The notes beneath the pieces were generated by a model, which was given only the letters and a program-made list of their open reading frames with translations, ran no database searches and was not told the DNA's origin. Positions 22,612 to 34,621 of a DNA stretch of 64,000 nucleotides are shown here, one piece after another (the first letter of the stretch is position 1; each line of letters begins with the position of its first letter). Both the position numbers and the translations under genes were made by a program. Source of the DNA: Thalassia testudinum (taxonomy: Eukaryota; Streptophyta; Magnoliopsida; Alismatales; Hydrocharitaceae); contig JAZHRO010000062.1 of the NCBI GenBank assembly GCA_037157565.1, positions 1,860,001-1,924,000 on the forward strand, read 5' to 3'.

Positions 22612-23153
22612 GTGCCCACATCATGGAATTCCTCGTTGGCGGTAGTTCAAATATTCTACCATGGCCTTAATGAACTTAGGTATAATGTCGATGCTACCTG
22701 TGGTGGGAATTTCCTAAGTAAGGGAGAAGATGAAGCTTATGAATTGTTTGAAAACATGAGTGAGAACTCCCTTAATCATGCTTCCATGGATGCTTTTGAT
22801 AGGACAAATTCTAAAGGAGGAATTCATGAGATACTGAACACTAGAGAATGGGAGATGATTAACAAAAGGTTAGACAAGGTTGATATTTTAGTAAAAGAAC
22901 TTGTAAGTCAAAGATCTAACCTTAGATGCCACGCATGTGAAGTTTAACCCTCTATTGCCCCTCTTTAACAAGAACCAATGCCCATGTATAGTTCTAATGT
23001 CCAAACTTCAACCTTAGATTCTCCATCTTCCTACACTTAATTAGAAGATGCCCAAGCTCTTCAAGGTAATTTTAGGCAAGAAAATAACCCATATTCCAAC
23101 ACCTATAACCTAGGTTGGCGGAATCACCCTAATTTTTCTTGGAGGAACCAAGG
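22612..23153 (+). pseudogene. gag: B gag, fragment 2
   Basis: Gag resumes here after C. TGCCCACATCATGG gives CPHHG, continuing the KELLRKC of fragment 1. Then follow VQIFYHGLNELRYNVD (after a one-base shift near 22645), CGGNFLSKGEDEAYELFENM, and NTREWEMINKRLDKVDILVKELV. Stops TAA and TAG occur at 22946-22975. The fragment ends in YSNTYNLGWRNHPNFSWRNQ at the D2 target site CAAGG (23149-23153). The match to A gag in order and spacing is clear. Confidence 0.88.
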
Positions 23154-24999
23154 TGATGATAACATCATCATATGCCATAACTAGCTTTAATTAATTAGAA
23201 TCAATTGATAAATGCTTTTACATAATTGTCGGAGAGCTGTAATTCACTGAATATCCTTTCTGAGAAGAGTGAATTAAATTAGGGTTAAATATGTAGTTTT
23301 AAAGGTATATTATGAATGCAGAATGATCACGGGGTTTCCTAGGGGTTAATCCAAGGTCTAATGAGTATTAAAGTCTAATAAGAGGGTCCACACAGACAGA
23401 AAAGGGTTTTCACGCACTTTGCGAACTAACACAGCTCCCGAAACCCTAATTTCAGACCTGCTTAAATAACATAGGTTTTGATCAAGATAGGTTCCATCTA
23501 AACCTTCTAAAATTCATAGAAACATATTCCATAAGGTTTGGTGTCCTTGATTTGACCTTTGGAACCTATTTTGACCTAGAACATAATCTTAGATGGAAAG
23601 TTACCCTAATTTGGGTTCCTATGTAAATTACCTTGTCAAACTTGGTCAAAACTAAAATCTGACTTCACCATCAGATTTGTTGGGTCCAAATTAGGTTGAT
23701 AACAAAATTTAGGTCCAATCAGAGACTATCTTGATTTAGTTTGCATTCTAGTCCAGTTAGACTCTTTCTCTCTTAATTAGCCCTCAGCTTTTGAATTATT
23801 TACAGAGATGTCCCTAAGTTTCTCATTATTCTTTACAAATGGGTCCCTGTCGCCATTGGTGTGAACACACCAAGCTCCGTCAAGATTCGAGCGAGGATTT
23901 CTTGCTCGATTCTCAATCAAACTATCCTAAAATTGAACTAGAGATTCCTTGAGGAATTCTCTTCCAATTGAACCCAGCCATGGACTCCAACTCCTTCCCA
24001 ATCTCGCATGTGAATGCATGGAAGATTTGGGTACCCTTTGAGCATGAAATAACCAAAGTTTGCAAGCTTGTTTCCAAGCTTGAAACTCCTCTCTAAGGCT
24101 TATAAAAGAACCCACGATGCATTCTCGCTTCTCATTAGCTAGGTTTGTCCTCAAAATCCTTCTTCCCTCCCTATCCACAGCCAGCTCTAACCAGCTCCGA
24201 TGGCTTCTCCTTCTCCATCTTCCTAAGGACAGCCAACAACCAAATTAGCCTGTCCAACTTCTTCCTCATCGTCTTCTGTGCCTCGCCAGCCACAGCAAGG
24301 GCTGCCTTCCCCTTTCGTCATCGCCGTCTCCCTTAATGGAGCAAACTCCTTCTCCGGCACTAGCCAATCAAAGCTGATGCCAACTTCTTCCCCATCATCC
24401 ATAATTAGGTCCACACACTCTCTCTTTCTCCCTAGGTTCTATCATCCCTTTTTCCCTTCATTTCAACAGTCGTTCACGTCGCTCCCCCTTCGTCTTCTTC
24501 CTCTCTGACCGAGCTCTGGCAAGGTTGTGAGCTCACTACATCGCACTGTTTGCCACGCCACGACTTCTATAAGCATCACCGTACTCCTCACTTCAAAAGC
24601 CCTCTACCAATTTCATCCTTCATCCACCCAAACACTTTGACCACAAACCCACCTTAACACCTTCATCCCTGACATCGTCCGACCACCACACACACGCTCA
24701 CGATACGAAATCGCCACCACCACATTCGCCATCACTTGGCGATTCCCCTGAGATATTTTAATGTGGCTGTGAGGCCTTATTTTGCGTTTCAGGTCTCTGC
24801 CGTGATTCGCCGTCGCCGCCACCATCTCCAGCCTTGCTCTCAGTCCTCCGACAAGCTTAAGGCCTAATTAGACCTCCAGGTGACACGGATTGTACCTGTG
24901 TATCCACCTGCGGCAGCAATTGAATGATAGCAACCGACACCAGACACAATTGAAGTAGCCATTGCTGCAAGCATTGCGCGAAGAGCAGTGGGACGTATA

Positions 25000-25041
25000 G
25001 TCCCACATCGGGGAATGAAAGACATGCAACCAGACATAAAT
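25000..25041 (+). promoter_or_regulatory. USE plus TATA-like box in D2
   Basis: GTCCCACATCG at 25000-25010 is a perfect USE match. CATAAAT at 25035-25041 follows after 24 bases. Confidence 0.6.
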
Positions 25042-25647
25042 TGATTTTGTGAATTGAGCTTACCCCCCAAGACATTGAGGGGTCGGGTCCCTCATCCCCT
25101 TTCACTCGCTTACTCGACCTAATGCACACCTCGATCACCACCCACATCGGTGACCCTAGTCCATGCTCTCGACCCGAATACTCGTATCTGGATTTGAATA
25201 TGCTGTGGGTCTACGAGAGAGAAGAGGAGGAGAAATTGTGAGAGAGCAGGGGAGGGTTTTTCTCTCTTGGCCTTGTACCCCTATGTGACACTTAGTCGCT
25301 GAAGAAAAGTTGGTTCCTTGTGCTCTGAAGGCGAAGGAAGGGAAGGCTTCATGAAGGAAGAAGAAGAAGAAGAAAAGAGAAAGCCTAGAGAAAGGAAGAA
25401 GAAGGCAGAATGAAGAAGGCTTTCTGAGAAGGCTTTATGCCTGTGCTACATAAGTCGTCTGATGTAGTTCTCAGTACTGTTGAATAATTTGAGAACCTAA
25501 GTTAAAATTGAATTCTGATTTAGTAAATGAGATGCATGCTTAATTAGAGGATTTAATTGGTGATTTAAATCACACTTTTTAGATTATCTCTATTCTTTTT
25601 ATCTCATTATTTGAATTACAATATGAAAAATTGTATTCATCTCATAT

Positions 25648-28235
25648 TGATGGAAACATCATCATGAGCCATAACTAGCTCCATTTGGTCTTATAAAGTC
25701 AATAAAAGCTCCTACATATTAGCCAGAAGGTCTCTTAAGTAGGATGAATTGTTTTGAGAAGAAAAGATGAAAATAGAGTTATTTCTACAATTTTACCATC
25801 TTATCACAAATACAGAATAGCCATGGGGTATGCCAGGTTTATTAAAGGTCATTTAGTCATTAATGCCTAATAAGTGGGTCCATGTAGACAGAAATGGGTT
25901 TTCATACATTTTAAGAATTAATGGAATCTGAAACCCTAAAAATAGATCTGCTTAATTAACTGAGGTTCTGGTCAAGATAAAATTTACATGAACCCTTTAA
26001 AATTCATAGAAAAATATTCTCTAGGGTTTATCATCTTTGAATTGATCATCAGAACCCGTTTTGACTTAAAATAGAGTCACAGATAGACTATTACCCTAAT
26101 TTAGGTTTTTACACAAATTACCTAGTCAAACTAGGTCGAAACCAAAATCCAACTTCACCATTGGAATCCTTGGGTTCAAATTAGATTTATATCAAAATTT
26201 GAGCCCAATCAGAGATTGTCTTGACTTAATTTGCATTTTAGTCCTGTCTATTTCATAAGTGCCCCTAGCTTTTGAAATTCAATACAAACAATCCCCTCTC
26301 TTTGTCGTCACTTTTTGCAAAAAGGTCCCTCCGCCATTATTGACAAGGAATTCTACTCCAGAGAGCTTTTGTCAAGAACATAGTGATTTCTTGACTAATC
26401 CTTCTCAAAAATGAAAGGAAGATTCGTCAAGTAATCCCCTTCCTATTGAGCCTTGTCCAAGTCTCTAATTCTTTCCCAATCTCTCACGCAAACGAATGTG
26501 AGATGTGGATGTCCTACTCCAACGAACTTACCAAGCTTGAAAGCTTGGTTTTTAAGCTTCAAACCTCCCTCTAAGGCTTATTTAAAGACTCCTAAGGACA
26601 AACTGTTCTCTTCATGCTCGTTTTTGGTCGGAATTCCTCTCCTTCCTCCCTCCTCTCTGGCTAAAAAGCTCCACGACGTTCGACGAACTTCTCCGACCAG
26701 TCTCATCGTCCACTCGAAATACTCGCGGCGGATTCCTCTTCCTCTCCCTCTTCCGCATCACGCCATACCAGTGGGCGCCCCAGTTCTCCTCATCCTTGCC
26801 ATCCTACCCTCACCGGAGCTCTCTTAGTCTCCAGCGCTGTCCACACCACATCTAGCGTCGCTCTTCCTCCTTGTCGTTCGCTACCTACTTAGATCAACTC
26901 CCTACCTCCGCTACTTCACAAATTTGTCTTCGCCACTCCGAGTTGACCACTGCAACACCTCTTGCGAATTCGTCTTCCACCTCACTGGCATACCTTTGGC
27001 GAGCCCTAGCGGCTTCTATATGCACTCAAACACTTTGCTCCCACTCTCCACACCACCCCATCACAATGATCAAAAGCCCTCACTTACTGAGCACTATTGA
27101 TTCCCCTATAGTGCCATCGAACACACACGCTTTCACCCACACTCACGGCCTTCGCCTGAAGGTTCCCAACCACGCCACCGCACTTAAACACTTGCACTGC
27201 ACTCGTCGTCACCCAATGACGCTTTTGAAATCCTCTGGCAGGGCCATGAGGCCCTTTTTGTGACTTTCAGGTGCCAACCTCCATCGCCATTAAAGAACCT
27301 CCTTCGAATCAAGCTTTAAAGCTCGTTCTTTGTCTATAGCTCCAAGTCTTGGCATCAAGAGACACGGAATCACTCCAGCAGCTCGTGTGGACTGAAAATT
27401 GAGGGTGTTGACCACCCTTGAGCCTGAATTGAATGAAGGAGTAACCTCGCGAATACCTGAAGAACGGTGTGGGGTTTTAGTCCCACATCGTTATTTGACG
27501 AGCTTCCACAGCGGCATAAAAGGAGAAAGTGAACCGAACCCCTTGCCCAGTACACGAGTGGTCAGGTCCCTCCATCCATTGTTTTCACTCCTCGGCTACG
27601 CTCACGCTATGTAGCCCTGGTCTCAGGTATCTGCATACCCAATTGCCCGAATATTTGCTTAATTAAGAGAAGGAGAAGAGATGGAGAGGAGAGAAAGAGA
27701 GAGAGGGGAAAGGGGGGTTTGGCTCTTGAAAGCTCCCAACACTTAGCCAAAATTTGTGAGTTTCCTCCCTTGTGCGTGAAGAGAAAAGAGAGAAGAAGAA
27801 GAGAGCTTAAGGCAGGAGAAAGGAAAGGAGAACAGTGTCCCTTTGGCATTGTAGCAAGAGACGGTTAAGGCATTTGATTGGAAATTCAGCCGTTTGACAC
27901 TATTGCATTATTTGATTACAAGGCTTTGGTTGACTAACACTATTGCATTATTTGATATTATTGTAACTAGGGTAACTTGGTGATTCAAATCAACATTTTA
28001 CTCTACTCTTTTTGCATAGTTAACATTTACTCTTATATACATATCATTCGTGCTTAGAAGTTTCATCATATATTGATATCTCGTGATAGACTTGCAATCT
28101 TGAGATTTATTTTGTTACTTGCTCCCAGGGAACGACCTTGGATTTTATTCAAGTATAAATTTTATCTGTTTTCGTGTTATTACGACCCATACTACAACAC
28201 AATGACTTCTTAAAACTGTTTCAGCACGTTAAACA
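25648..28235 (+). mobile_element. Solo LTR D3, nested in D2
   Basis: It starts TGATGGAAACATCATCATGAG, ends CACGTTAAACA and is 2588 bp long. The flanks are CATAT (25643-25647) and CATTT (28236-28240), one mismatch. The family parts are in order: AT-rich U3, a CT-rich block with open frames at 26453-26827 and 26871-27263, the promoter pair at 27480-27521, purine-rich sequence at 27657-27840, and GCTCCCAGGGAACGACC near 28123. The ORFs are not conserved as proteins in sister copies. Confidence 0.9.
27480..27521 (+). promoter_or_regulatory. USE plus TATA-like box in D3
   Basis: GTCCCACATCG at 27480-27490 is a perfect USE match. CATAAAA at 27515-27521 follows after 24 bases. Confidence 0.6.
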
Positions 28236-28426
28236 CATTTATTTTAATGCTTAATTAATTGCGCTCATTGATTTTGAATGAGATTAATGTTATGAATTCC
28301 ATATTTGCTCCCTGTGTCTGACCTTAGACTCCTCTTTACAATCTGAGTTATAAAGTTATATGTTTTCAAGCAATTGAGGCTTTGCTACAACGAAACGACT
28401 TAAAACTCCTCGATAGCCTATTAGCA

Positions 28427-29131
28427 TAAGGGTATGAACCTAACCAAATGTCCCAACCTAAACTCCACCCAATTCCATTTCCAAATAACAACTACCAAAA
28501 TAGAGTTACCCAAGATTCCCAATCATTTAGAAGTGGGTTCAACAAGAAAATAGGAGATACGCAACAGTTAATGTTACAACTTGTCAACACTCGACAACAA
28601 TTGATGAATGAAATTAGGGATGAGAGAAATCAAAGAAAAGATAACCAACCCCTTGGAGTTTTACTTGCTCAACCAGAGCCTAACCCTAGGAATTTACCTA
28701 ACCCGAACCCTCTACTTGGATTCAATAGCAATTAACCCCAAATCCCTCCACTTAACCCTATTCCAAACATTTCTAGACAACAACAACCTCATCAAAGTAG
28801 AGATAATAATCCTCAAGCTAATGCAAATGTTGTTACACTTGGGAGTGGTAGGATTACTAAGAAGGTAGCTCATACCCAAACTCCAACTAACAAATAAACT
28901 GCTGAATAGTCACCCATAGAGGTTGAGAGTGATTCTGAAGTTCAAGAAAATGTAAAAGAAACTTCTAAAAAATCTGAACTCAAAACTAACTTTGATCTCA
29001 CACCATCTCACATTCCCTTTCTTGATGCTTTAAAAGATAAGACTTCAAGAAAGAAAACTTTAGCTAATAATGAAGAATTACTTGAACTCTTTAAGCAAGT
29101 TCAAATAAACATTCCTTTAATTGATGCTATT
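28427..29131 (+). pseudogene. gag: B gag C-terminus and start of protease region
   Basis: Gag resumes with YEPNQMSQPKLHPIPFP, directly joining the NQG codons left of D2. A Q/N-rich stretch (QLMLQLVNTRQQL) and a proline-rich linker (PEPNPRNLPNP) follow, then VVTLGSGRITKK, the counterpart of TLRSGT in A. Stops TAA and TAG are at about 28733, 28895 and 28908. The frame goes on as SDSEVQENVKETSKKSEL and LLELFKQVQINIPLIDAI up to the I target site CTATT (29127-29131). No CCHC motif is seen. Confidence 0.85.
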
Positions 29132-29912
29132 TGTTAAATCGGAAAATGTATGCAAATAAGATTGAGTTTTCAAAACTCGTCGATGTAGTACGATTTGCGA
29201 AGAAATTTGTCAACAGATAAATTTACCAAAATTGGAAAGAATTTCGGGTCGAACACAGGGAGGCAAACGTTTGATTAAAAATCGTATTTATTTTATTTGT
29301 CACGAGGCAGATTAGTTGGTCAAATTGAATTTAAACTAGTTATCTACTTAAAGAATAAATAATAGAAAAAGAGAGAATATTACAAATAAAGAGAAAATAG
29401 AGATAGAATAAACATGGATCTCATAACCACAAGCTGATGTTCATTACAATTACAACTACTCAATACACTAGAAAGCAAGAAATCTACACTAATGCGGGAA
29501 ATCTGCACTAGAAAGTGGCAAAAGAGAAGGTAGAGAGAAGTTATCCCCCTCGACGGTTGCATGGAGGATGAGCTGTAACAACGGAGCGCTCGGACGAAGG
29601 TGGTGAGATGCGGGACGAAGGAGAACGATGAAGGACGACGGAGAATGGGGCAGGACGACGTCATAGCGGGATCCGCTTTCCGAATTGTGGTGAGGACCAC
29701 TGCAGGATGCCCCACAAAGGGGGTGAGAAGGTGGAAAAGTTTGTATTTTTAACTCTAATGGAGCATCCTGGGTTTGGGACAAGCTCTTAGAGCTTTAGAG
29801 GGGGTGAGAGAAGAGAGGAAGGGATGAAGAAAGTGTGGGGGTCGTAGGGTTATATATATGTGCAGATTGGATAGGACAAATAGGTCATTACATTTTTAAA
29901 AATTAATTTTAG

Positions 29913-29948
29913 GGTCTTTAGTGACGGATTTATCCGTCACTAAAGACC
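29913..29948. repeat. Perfect 17-bp inverted repeat in I
   Basis: The arms GGTCTTTAGTGACGGAT and its exact complement are separated by TT. The core TTTAGTGACG resembles the dyad in the A LTRs and the subterminal repeat words of many plant CACTA transposons. I see no transposon ends around it. Confidence 0.8.
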
Positions 29949-30404
29949 TGCAAGTAGGCTGAAGATTCACTCGCACGCTTGCCTCCTCAATTTTGGCTGC
30001 CTCAACACATATCCATGTTCTTTTCATATCAGTCGTTTGATCGTAAGATCGGATGACTTAAAATCCATCTCATGCGCACCTTCGCCATGCACCCACATGT
30101 GAGATCGAGCGCATCGGAGCGTTGGATCGTGTGTGAAGGCACCGTGTGCTCTGGTTGCACCACGTCACTGCTCTATCTGCCATCTGCATCTCATCCAAGG
30201 CCGAAATCGACCGCGCTCGCGCTGCATTGCACCCTCAACTCACGTATGGAGTGCTCAACCAATGCGCCAAGGCTGAGACTTCATCGTGTTTCCAATCGAG
30301 GTGCACACGTTCATGGCCATTGGATCAAGATCCTACAACCCAGATTTGATCATGCGTGTGATGAGAGAGAGGGGGCGGGCACCTTTGGCTGGTGTAGGCG
30401 GCTG

Positions 30405-30428
30405 AGATGGCACCACGTGGTGCCATCT
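30405..30428. repeat. 24-bp perfect palindrome with CACGTG core in I
   Basis: The arms are AGATGGCACCAC and its exact complement, at the place that corresponds to the palindromes of C and E. Confidence 0.75.
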
Positions 30429-30878
30429 TGGCTGTCTATCTATGTGTTGTAGATGGTGCAACGGATATTGGATTGGATCGATTTTTGCATCGTTGGGCTG
30501 TGATCGTTGATCCGGACCCATCCATATGGTTGGATTTGTCATCTAAAGTGTGGATTTACACCATTTTGGTCCCTTGACCTCTGATCATTCTTGGACTGCA
30601 TCTGATGTTACGGAAGTTCGATCGGGGTGATCTTAGAGTTGTTGAACTCCAATTGTTGCCCTAATCAGATTCATATGGTTGGATCTTTAATCCAATGCCC
30701 TGATTAAATGTTTCCCTGTTACCTAACCATAAAAAGGGAAAATTAACCTAAACTTTATACAACCTAGCCTAAATGCAAGATGATGCATGTTATGCAATAT
30801 TTATAATATATGATGTAATTTTATGTCTAAGAACGTGCAAAAATAGATGATTTATGTGATATAAACATGTTTACATCA

Positions 30879-31800
30879 TTATTCAACATATACCTTTATA
30901 TGCAAAATTTTTAAAGGAATTATGCACACAAAAAACGTAAGGTTAAAGTTAAGACTCCTGAAAAGGTAGTCTTATCTGAGCAAATAAGTTAAGTTACTCA
31001 ACAAAACCTGCCCATTAAAAGGGAAGACCCAAGTAATCCTTGGATTACTTGTATTATTGGTAATCTTACTTTTAATAGAGCTTTATTAGACTTAGGAGCT
31101 TCAATCAATCTTTTGCCTACTCCAATTTTTGAAAAATTTGGAGTAGGGGAACTCCAACCCACTTCTATTTCTCTTCAACTAGCTGATAGATCAATTAGGA
31201 AACCTAAAGGAGTTCTTGAGGATGTAATTGTTAAGGTTAAAGATTTCTATTTTCCAGTTGATTTCTTAGTTTTGGATATGGAAATCCTTGAGATTATTTA
31301 GAATGCAACTGTTATTTTAGGAAGACCATTTTTAACTACTGCTAAAGCTAACATAGATTGTGAATCAGGGATAATGGAGATAGCCTTTGATGATAAGAAG
31401 ATGCAATTAGATATTTTCAAGGCATCAAAAAGCTTGAATTTTGATGATGGTTGTAATTTAATAGAAGTGGGCTTACTTGAAGAAGCCATTGATCACATCA
31501 CACCTTATCACCTTGAGGAAGATCCTTTGATCACTTGTTTAACTCTTGAGAAATCCTTAGATGTTAAGGAGAGCACTGATCTCCAAAAGGTGAATAATCT
31601 TTTGAATTCTTCTTTTTTAGGACCTCCTTGGACTATTAAGATAGAGAAATTACTTGAGCTTTCTAAGGAGTCCTTAAAACCCTCAATTGGATCCCCTTTT
31701 GAATTAGAGCTTAAACCTCTGTCTGACACTTTAAAGTATGTGTTTCTAGGATCAATCCAGACATTACTAATTATCATTAGTTCAAAACTCACAATTACCC
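30879..31800 (+). pseudogene. B protease and linker
   Basis: The frame starts QHIPLYAKFLKELC. Then comes the aspartic protease active site, DLGASINLLP (about 31089), which keeps its Asp, unlike A. GVGELQPTSISLQLADRS, VIVKVKDFYFPVDFLVLDM and ILGRPFLTTAKANID follow. One TAG (31299-31301) interrupts. A long acidic linker with EVGLLEEAIDHITPYHLEEDP leads to RT. Frame 31113-31967 is otherwise open, which is unusual for B. A premature TAA lies upstream at about 30988. Confidence 0.9.
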
Positions 31801-32740
31801 AAGAAGGTCAATTGGTTGAGGTCCTAGGAAGACATAAAATGGCATTTGGGTGGAGCATAGCTGATCTAAGAGGGATAAGTCCATCCTATTGCACCCATAG
31901 AATTTTCACTGATGAAACTGTTAAACCTTGTAGAGAATTTCAAAGGAGACTAAATCTTAATATGTGAGAAGTTGTAAAGAAAGAAATAATTAAGTGGTTA
32001 GATGCTGGTATCATATATCCTATTTCTAATAGTCTTGGGTTAGTCTGACACAAGTTGTACCCAAGAAAGCTGGCTTAACCGTTATAACCAATGACAAGGG
32101 TGAAAAGGTGTCCACCAGAATAGTTTCCTCTTAGAGAATTTGTATAGATTACAGGAAGCTTAATAATGCCACTAAGAAAGATCGTTTCCCTTTACCTTTT
32201 ATAGATCAAATTCTCGAAAGGTTAGTAGGAAGGGAATTCTTTTATTTTCTGAATGGATATTCTGGATATCATCAAGTGGCAATTCACCCTGAAGATCAAG
32301 AAAAAAAAACCTTCACATGTCCCTTCGGAACTTTTGCATTTCGAAGAATGCTGTTTGGATTGTGTAATGCACCAACCACATTTCAGAGTTGCATGATGGC
32401 TATCTTCTCGGACATGGTTGGTGATTGTTTAGAGATTTTTATGGATGCTTCTCTATATTTGGAGATGCATTTAATTCTTGTCTCCTTAATCTTGAGGAAA
32501 TTATTTAGAAATGTATTGAGGTCAACCTAGTCTTAAGTTGGGGAAAAAGCCACTTTATGGTTCATGAAGGAATTGTTTTAGGCCATATTGTCTCAAAGAA
32601 AGGAATGGAAGTAGATAAAGCTAAGGTTGATCTGATCAATAGCCTTCCACCTCCTACTTCAGTTTAAGATGTTCGATCTTTCCTAGGACACGTAGGATTT
32701 TATAGGTTTTTCATTAAAGACTTCTCTAAGATAGTTAGAC
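31800..32740 (+). pseudogene. B pol: reverse transcriptase
   Basis: The RT blocks are visible: MAFGWSIADLRGISPSYCTHRI, IDYRKLNNATKKDRFPLPF, FLNGYSGYHQVAIHPEDQ (first catalytic Asp replaced by Asn), FTCPFGTFAFRRM. At LEIFMDASLYL a one-base loss (about 32447) destroys the second Asp of FMDD and shifts the frame. Another shift lies near 32035. LGHIVSKKGMEVDKAK and SFLGHVGFYRFF.KDFSKI follow. The RT cannot be functional. Confidence 0.9.
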
Positions 32741-33240
32741 TTTTGAGTGCTTTTTTGGCTAAAGAAATTAACTTTGAATTTGATGATTCTTGTTTAATAG
32801 CCTTTAACACTCTTAAAGGGTCTTTGACTAGAGCTCCTATCCTACAACCTCCATATTGGACACTCCTGTTTGAGATTATGTGTGATGCTTTAGATTTTGC
32901 AGTAGGAGCAACTTTAGAACAAAGAATTGATAGAAAACCTATTGTAATTTTTTATGCAAGCAGAACATTAGATGAAGCTAAAAAGAATTACATTACAATC
33001 GAAAAGGAATTGCTTGCAGTTGTTTTTGCTCTTCAAAAGTTTCGATCATACTTGTTAGGTTCCCATGTGGTAATTTATAGTGATCATTTAGCCCTTAGAC
33101 ATCTTCTACCCAAAAAGGATGTTAAACCAAGATTAATTCAATGGATACTTTTATTTTAAGAATTTGATTTAGAAATAAAGGATAAAGCTGGATCAGAAAA
33201 TGTAGTGGTTGATCATCTATCTCGGATGTTAATAAGTAAT
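32740..33240 (+). pseudogene. B pol: RNase H
   Basis: The open part at 32743-33159 includes LTRAPILQPPYWTLLFEIMC DALDFAVGATL (here DAL where A has DAS), FYASRTLDEAKKNY, TIEKELLAVVFALQKFRSYLLGS and VIYSDHLALRHLLPKKD. A TAA (33157-33159) stands where a Gln or similar would precede EFDLEI. This is one of the best kept domains of B. Confidence 0.9.
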
Positions 33241-34551
33241 GCTCATTCTCCACCAATTTGTGATTTATTCCTTGATGAACATTTGTTGGTTATAAAGGGA
33301 ATTAAGTCTCCTTGGTTTGCAGATATAGTCAATTATTTAGTAGTAGGTCGGATCCCTTCCAATTGGACAAAACATAAGAGATAAATTTTTCTCTAAGATT
33401 AAGTATTACTTTTGGGAAGATCCAGAACTCTTTAGGCTTTGTAATGATCAGATAATAAGAAGGTGCATTCTGGAAAGTGAGTTCCACAGTATATTGTCCT
33501 TTTGTCATAGTAATGCATGTAGAGGTCATTTTCTGGAAAGAAAATAGCTACTAAGGTCCTCCAAAGTGATTTTTATTGGCCTACTTTGTTCAAGGATTCA
33601 CATTTATTTACTAAGTCTTGTACAAGATGCCCAGCTTTAGGAAATATAACTAAAAGAGATATGATGCCTTTGAATTCAATTTTAATTTTTGAGGTTTTCG
33701 ATGTTTGGGACATCGATTTTATGGGACCGTTTACCCCTTCATTTGGATATCTTTATATTTTAGTAGCTGTATATTATGTATCCAAATGGATAGAGGCAAT
33801 CCCAACAAAGAATAATGATCATAGTCTAGTCACTTGCTTTGTTCAGAAGAATATTTTTGCAAGATTTGGGATGCCATGAGTAATCATCAGCGATGGAGGT
33901 GCCCATTTTAATAATTTCTAATTTAGAAGTCTTCTTAAGAAGTATGGAGTCAATCATAGACTTGCAACTCCATATCATCCTTAGACAAATGGCTAAGATG
34001 AAACATCTAATAGGGAGATTATGGCAATCCTTCAAAAGATGGTAAGAGTTGATAGAAAAGATTGAGCTAAAATATCAGATGATGCATTATGGGCCTACCA
34101 TACAATTTACAAGACCCCTATTGGAATGTCCTCCTATCGATTGGTGTATGAAAAGGCATGTCATTTGCCAGTAGAACTTGAGCATAGATCTTTTTGGGCA
34201 ATAAAGAAATGTAATATGAATCTTGAACAAGTTAGGGATCACAGAAAATTACAAATGAGTGAATTGGAGGAATTAAGAAGTGATAACTATGAGAATTCTC
34301 GGATTTATAAGGAGTGAATGAAAGCTTTCCATGATCATTATATTTTTTGGAAGTCTTTTGAACCAAACCAATGTGTTTGGCTTTATGATGCCAGACTTTT
34401 GTTCTTTCCAAGAAAGCTTCACTCTAAATGGATAGGACCTTATATAATTGTGCGCACCTTACCAAGTGGTCCTATAGAAATAGTAGATACCAATACTGGG
34501 CACAGTATCATGGTTAATGGGCAATGGCTTAAACCCTATCTTGAGAATTAG
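33240..34551 (+). pseudogene. B pol: integrase
   Basis: The zinc finger is present as CHSNACRGHF (a frameshift near 33531) and CTRCPALGNITKRD. The core has WDIDFMGPF, VYYVSKW (Asp to Tyr in VDYVSKW), then after a TGA at 33878 ISDGGAHFNN. The TNG..ETSNREIM segment has TAG and TAA just around it. The C-terminal part (34126-34551) is [27 protein letters not shown], a TGA at 34315, FEPNQCVWLYDARLLFFPRKLHSKWIGPY and IMVNGQWLKPYLEN. There is no chromodomain. Inactive. Confidence 0.9.
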
Positions 34552-34621
34552 GAGTTTATCAATGTTGTTGAAAAGCTTGCGCTTCTAAATCCTACCCCTA
34601 GTTGACTTTGTTTCTTTTTGT

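Larger units (their letters stand above)
23154..28426 (+). mobile_element. Solo LTR D2, interrupted by D3
   Basis: D2 covers 23154-25647 and 28241-28426, about 2680 bp. It starts TGATGATAACATCATCATATG and ends CTATTAGCA. The flanks are CAAGG (23149-23153) and TAAGG (28427-28431), one mismatch. D3 sits near its 3' end. After D3 the family end block resumes with TTTGCTCCCTGTG at about 28302. The snRNA-like promoter pair is at 25000-25041. It inserted into gag of B, whose frame continues on both sides. Confidence 0.92.
29132..30878 (-). mobile_element. Solo LTR I, in B protease region
   Basis: It starts TGTTAAATCGG, ends GTTTACATCA and is 1747 bp long. The flanks are CTATT (29127-29131) and TTATT (30879-30883), one mismatch. 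Excising it with one TSD copy restores the B frame (..LIDAI then QHIPLYAKFL). The orientation follows the GGGTCGAACACAGGGAGGCAA block near its low end, which is the minus form of the LTR landmark. It holds a 17-bp perfect hairpin (29913-29948) and a G-box palindrome (30405-30428). Short ORFs at 29380-29782 and 30072-30542 are not conserved. Confidence 0.9.

Noticed and set aside
26453..27263. Two long plus-strand ORFs in D3 as a possible host gene
   Set aside because: They sit inside a TSD-bounded solo LTR, are compositionally biased (Ser, Pro, Leu), and the aligned positions in D1, D2, D4 and D6 are not open in the same frame.
23154..28426. D2 and D3 as the two LTRs of one element
   Set aside because: No internal region, PBS or PPT lies between them. 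Each has its own TSD, and D2 sequence resumes after D3, so D3 is nested in D2.
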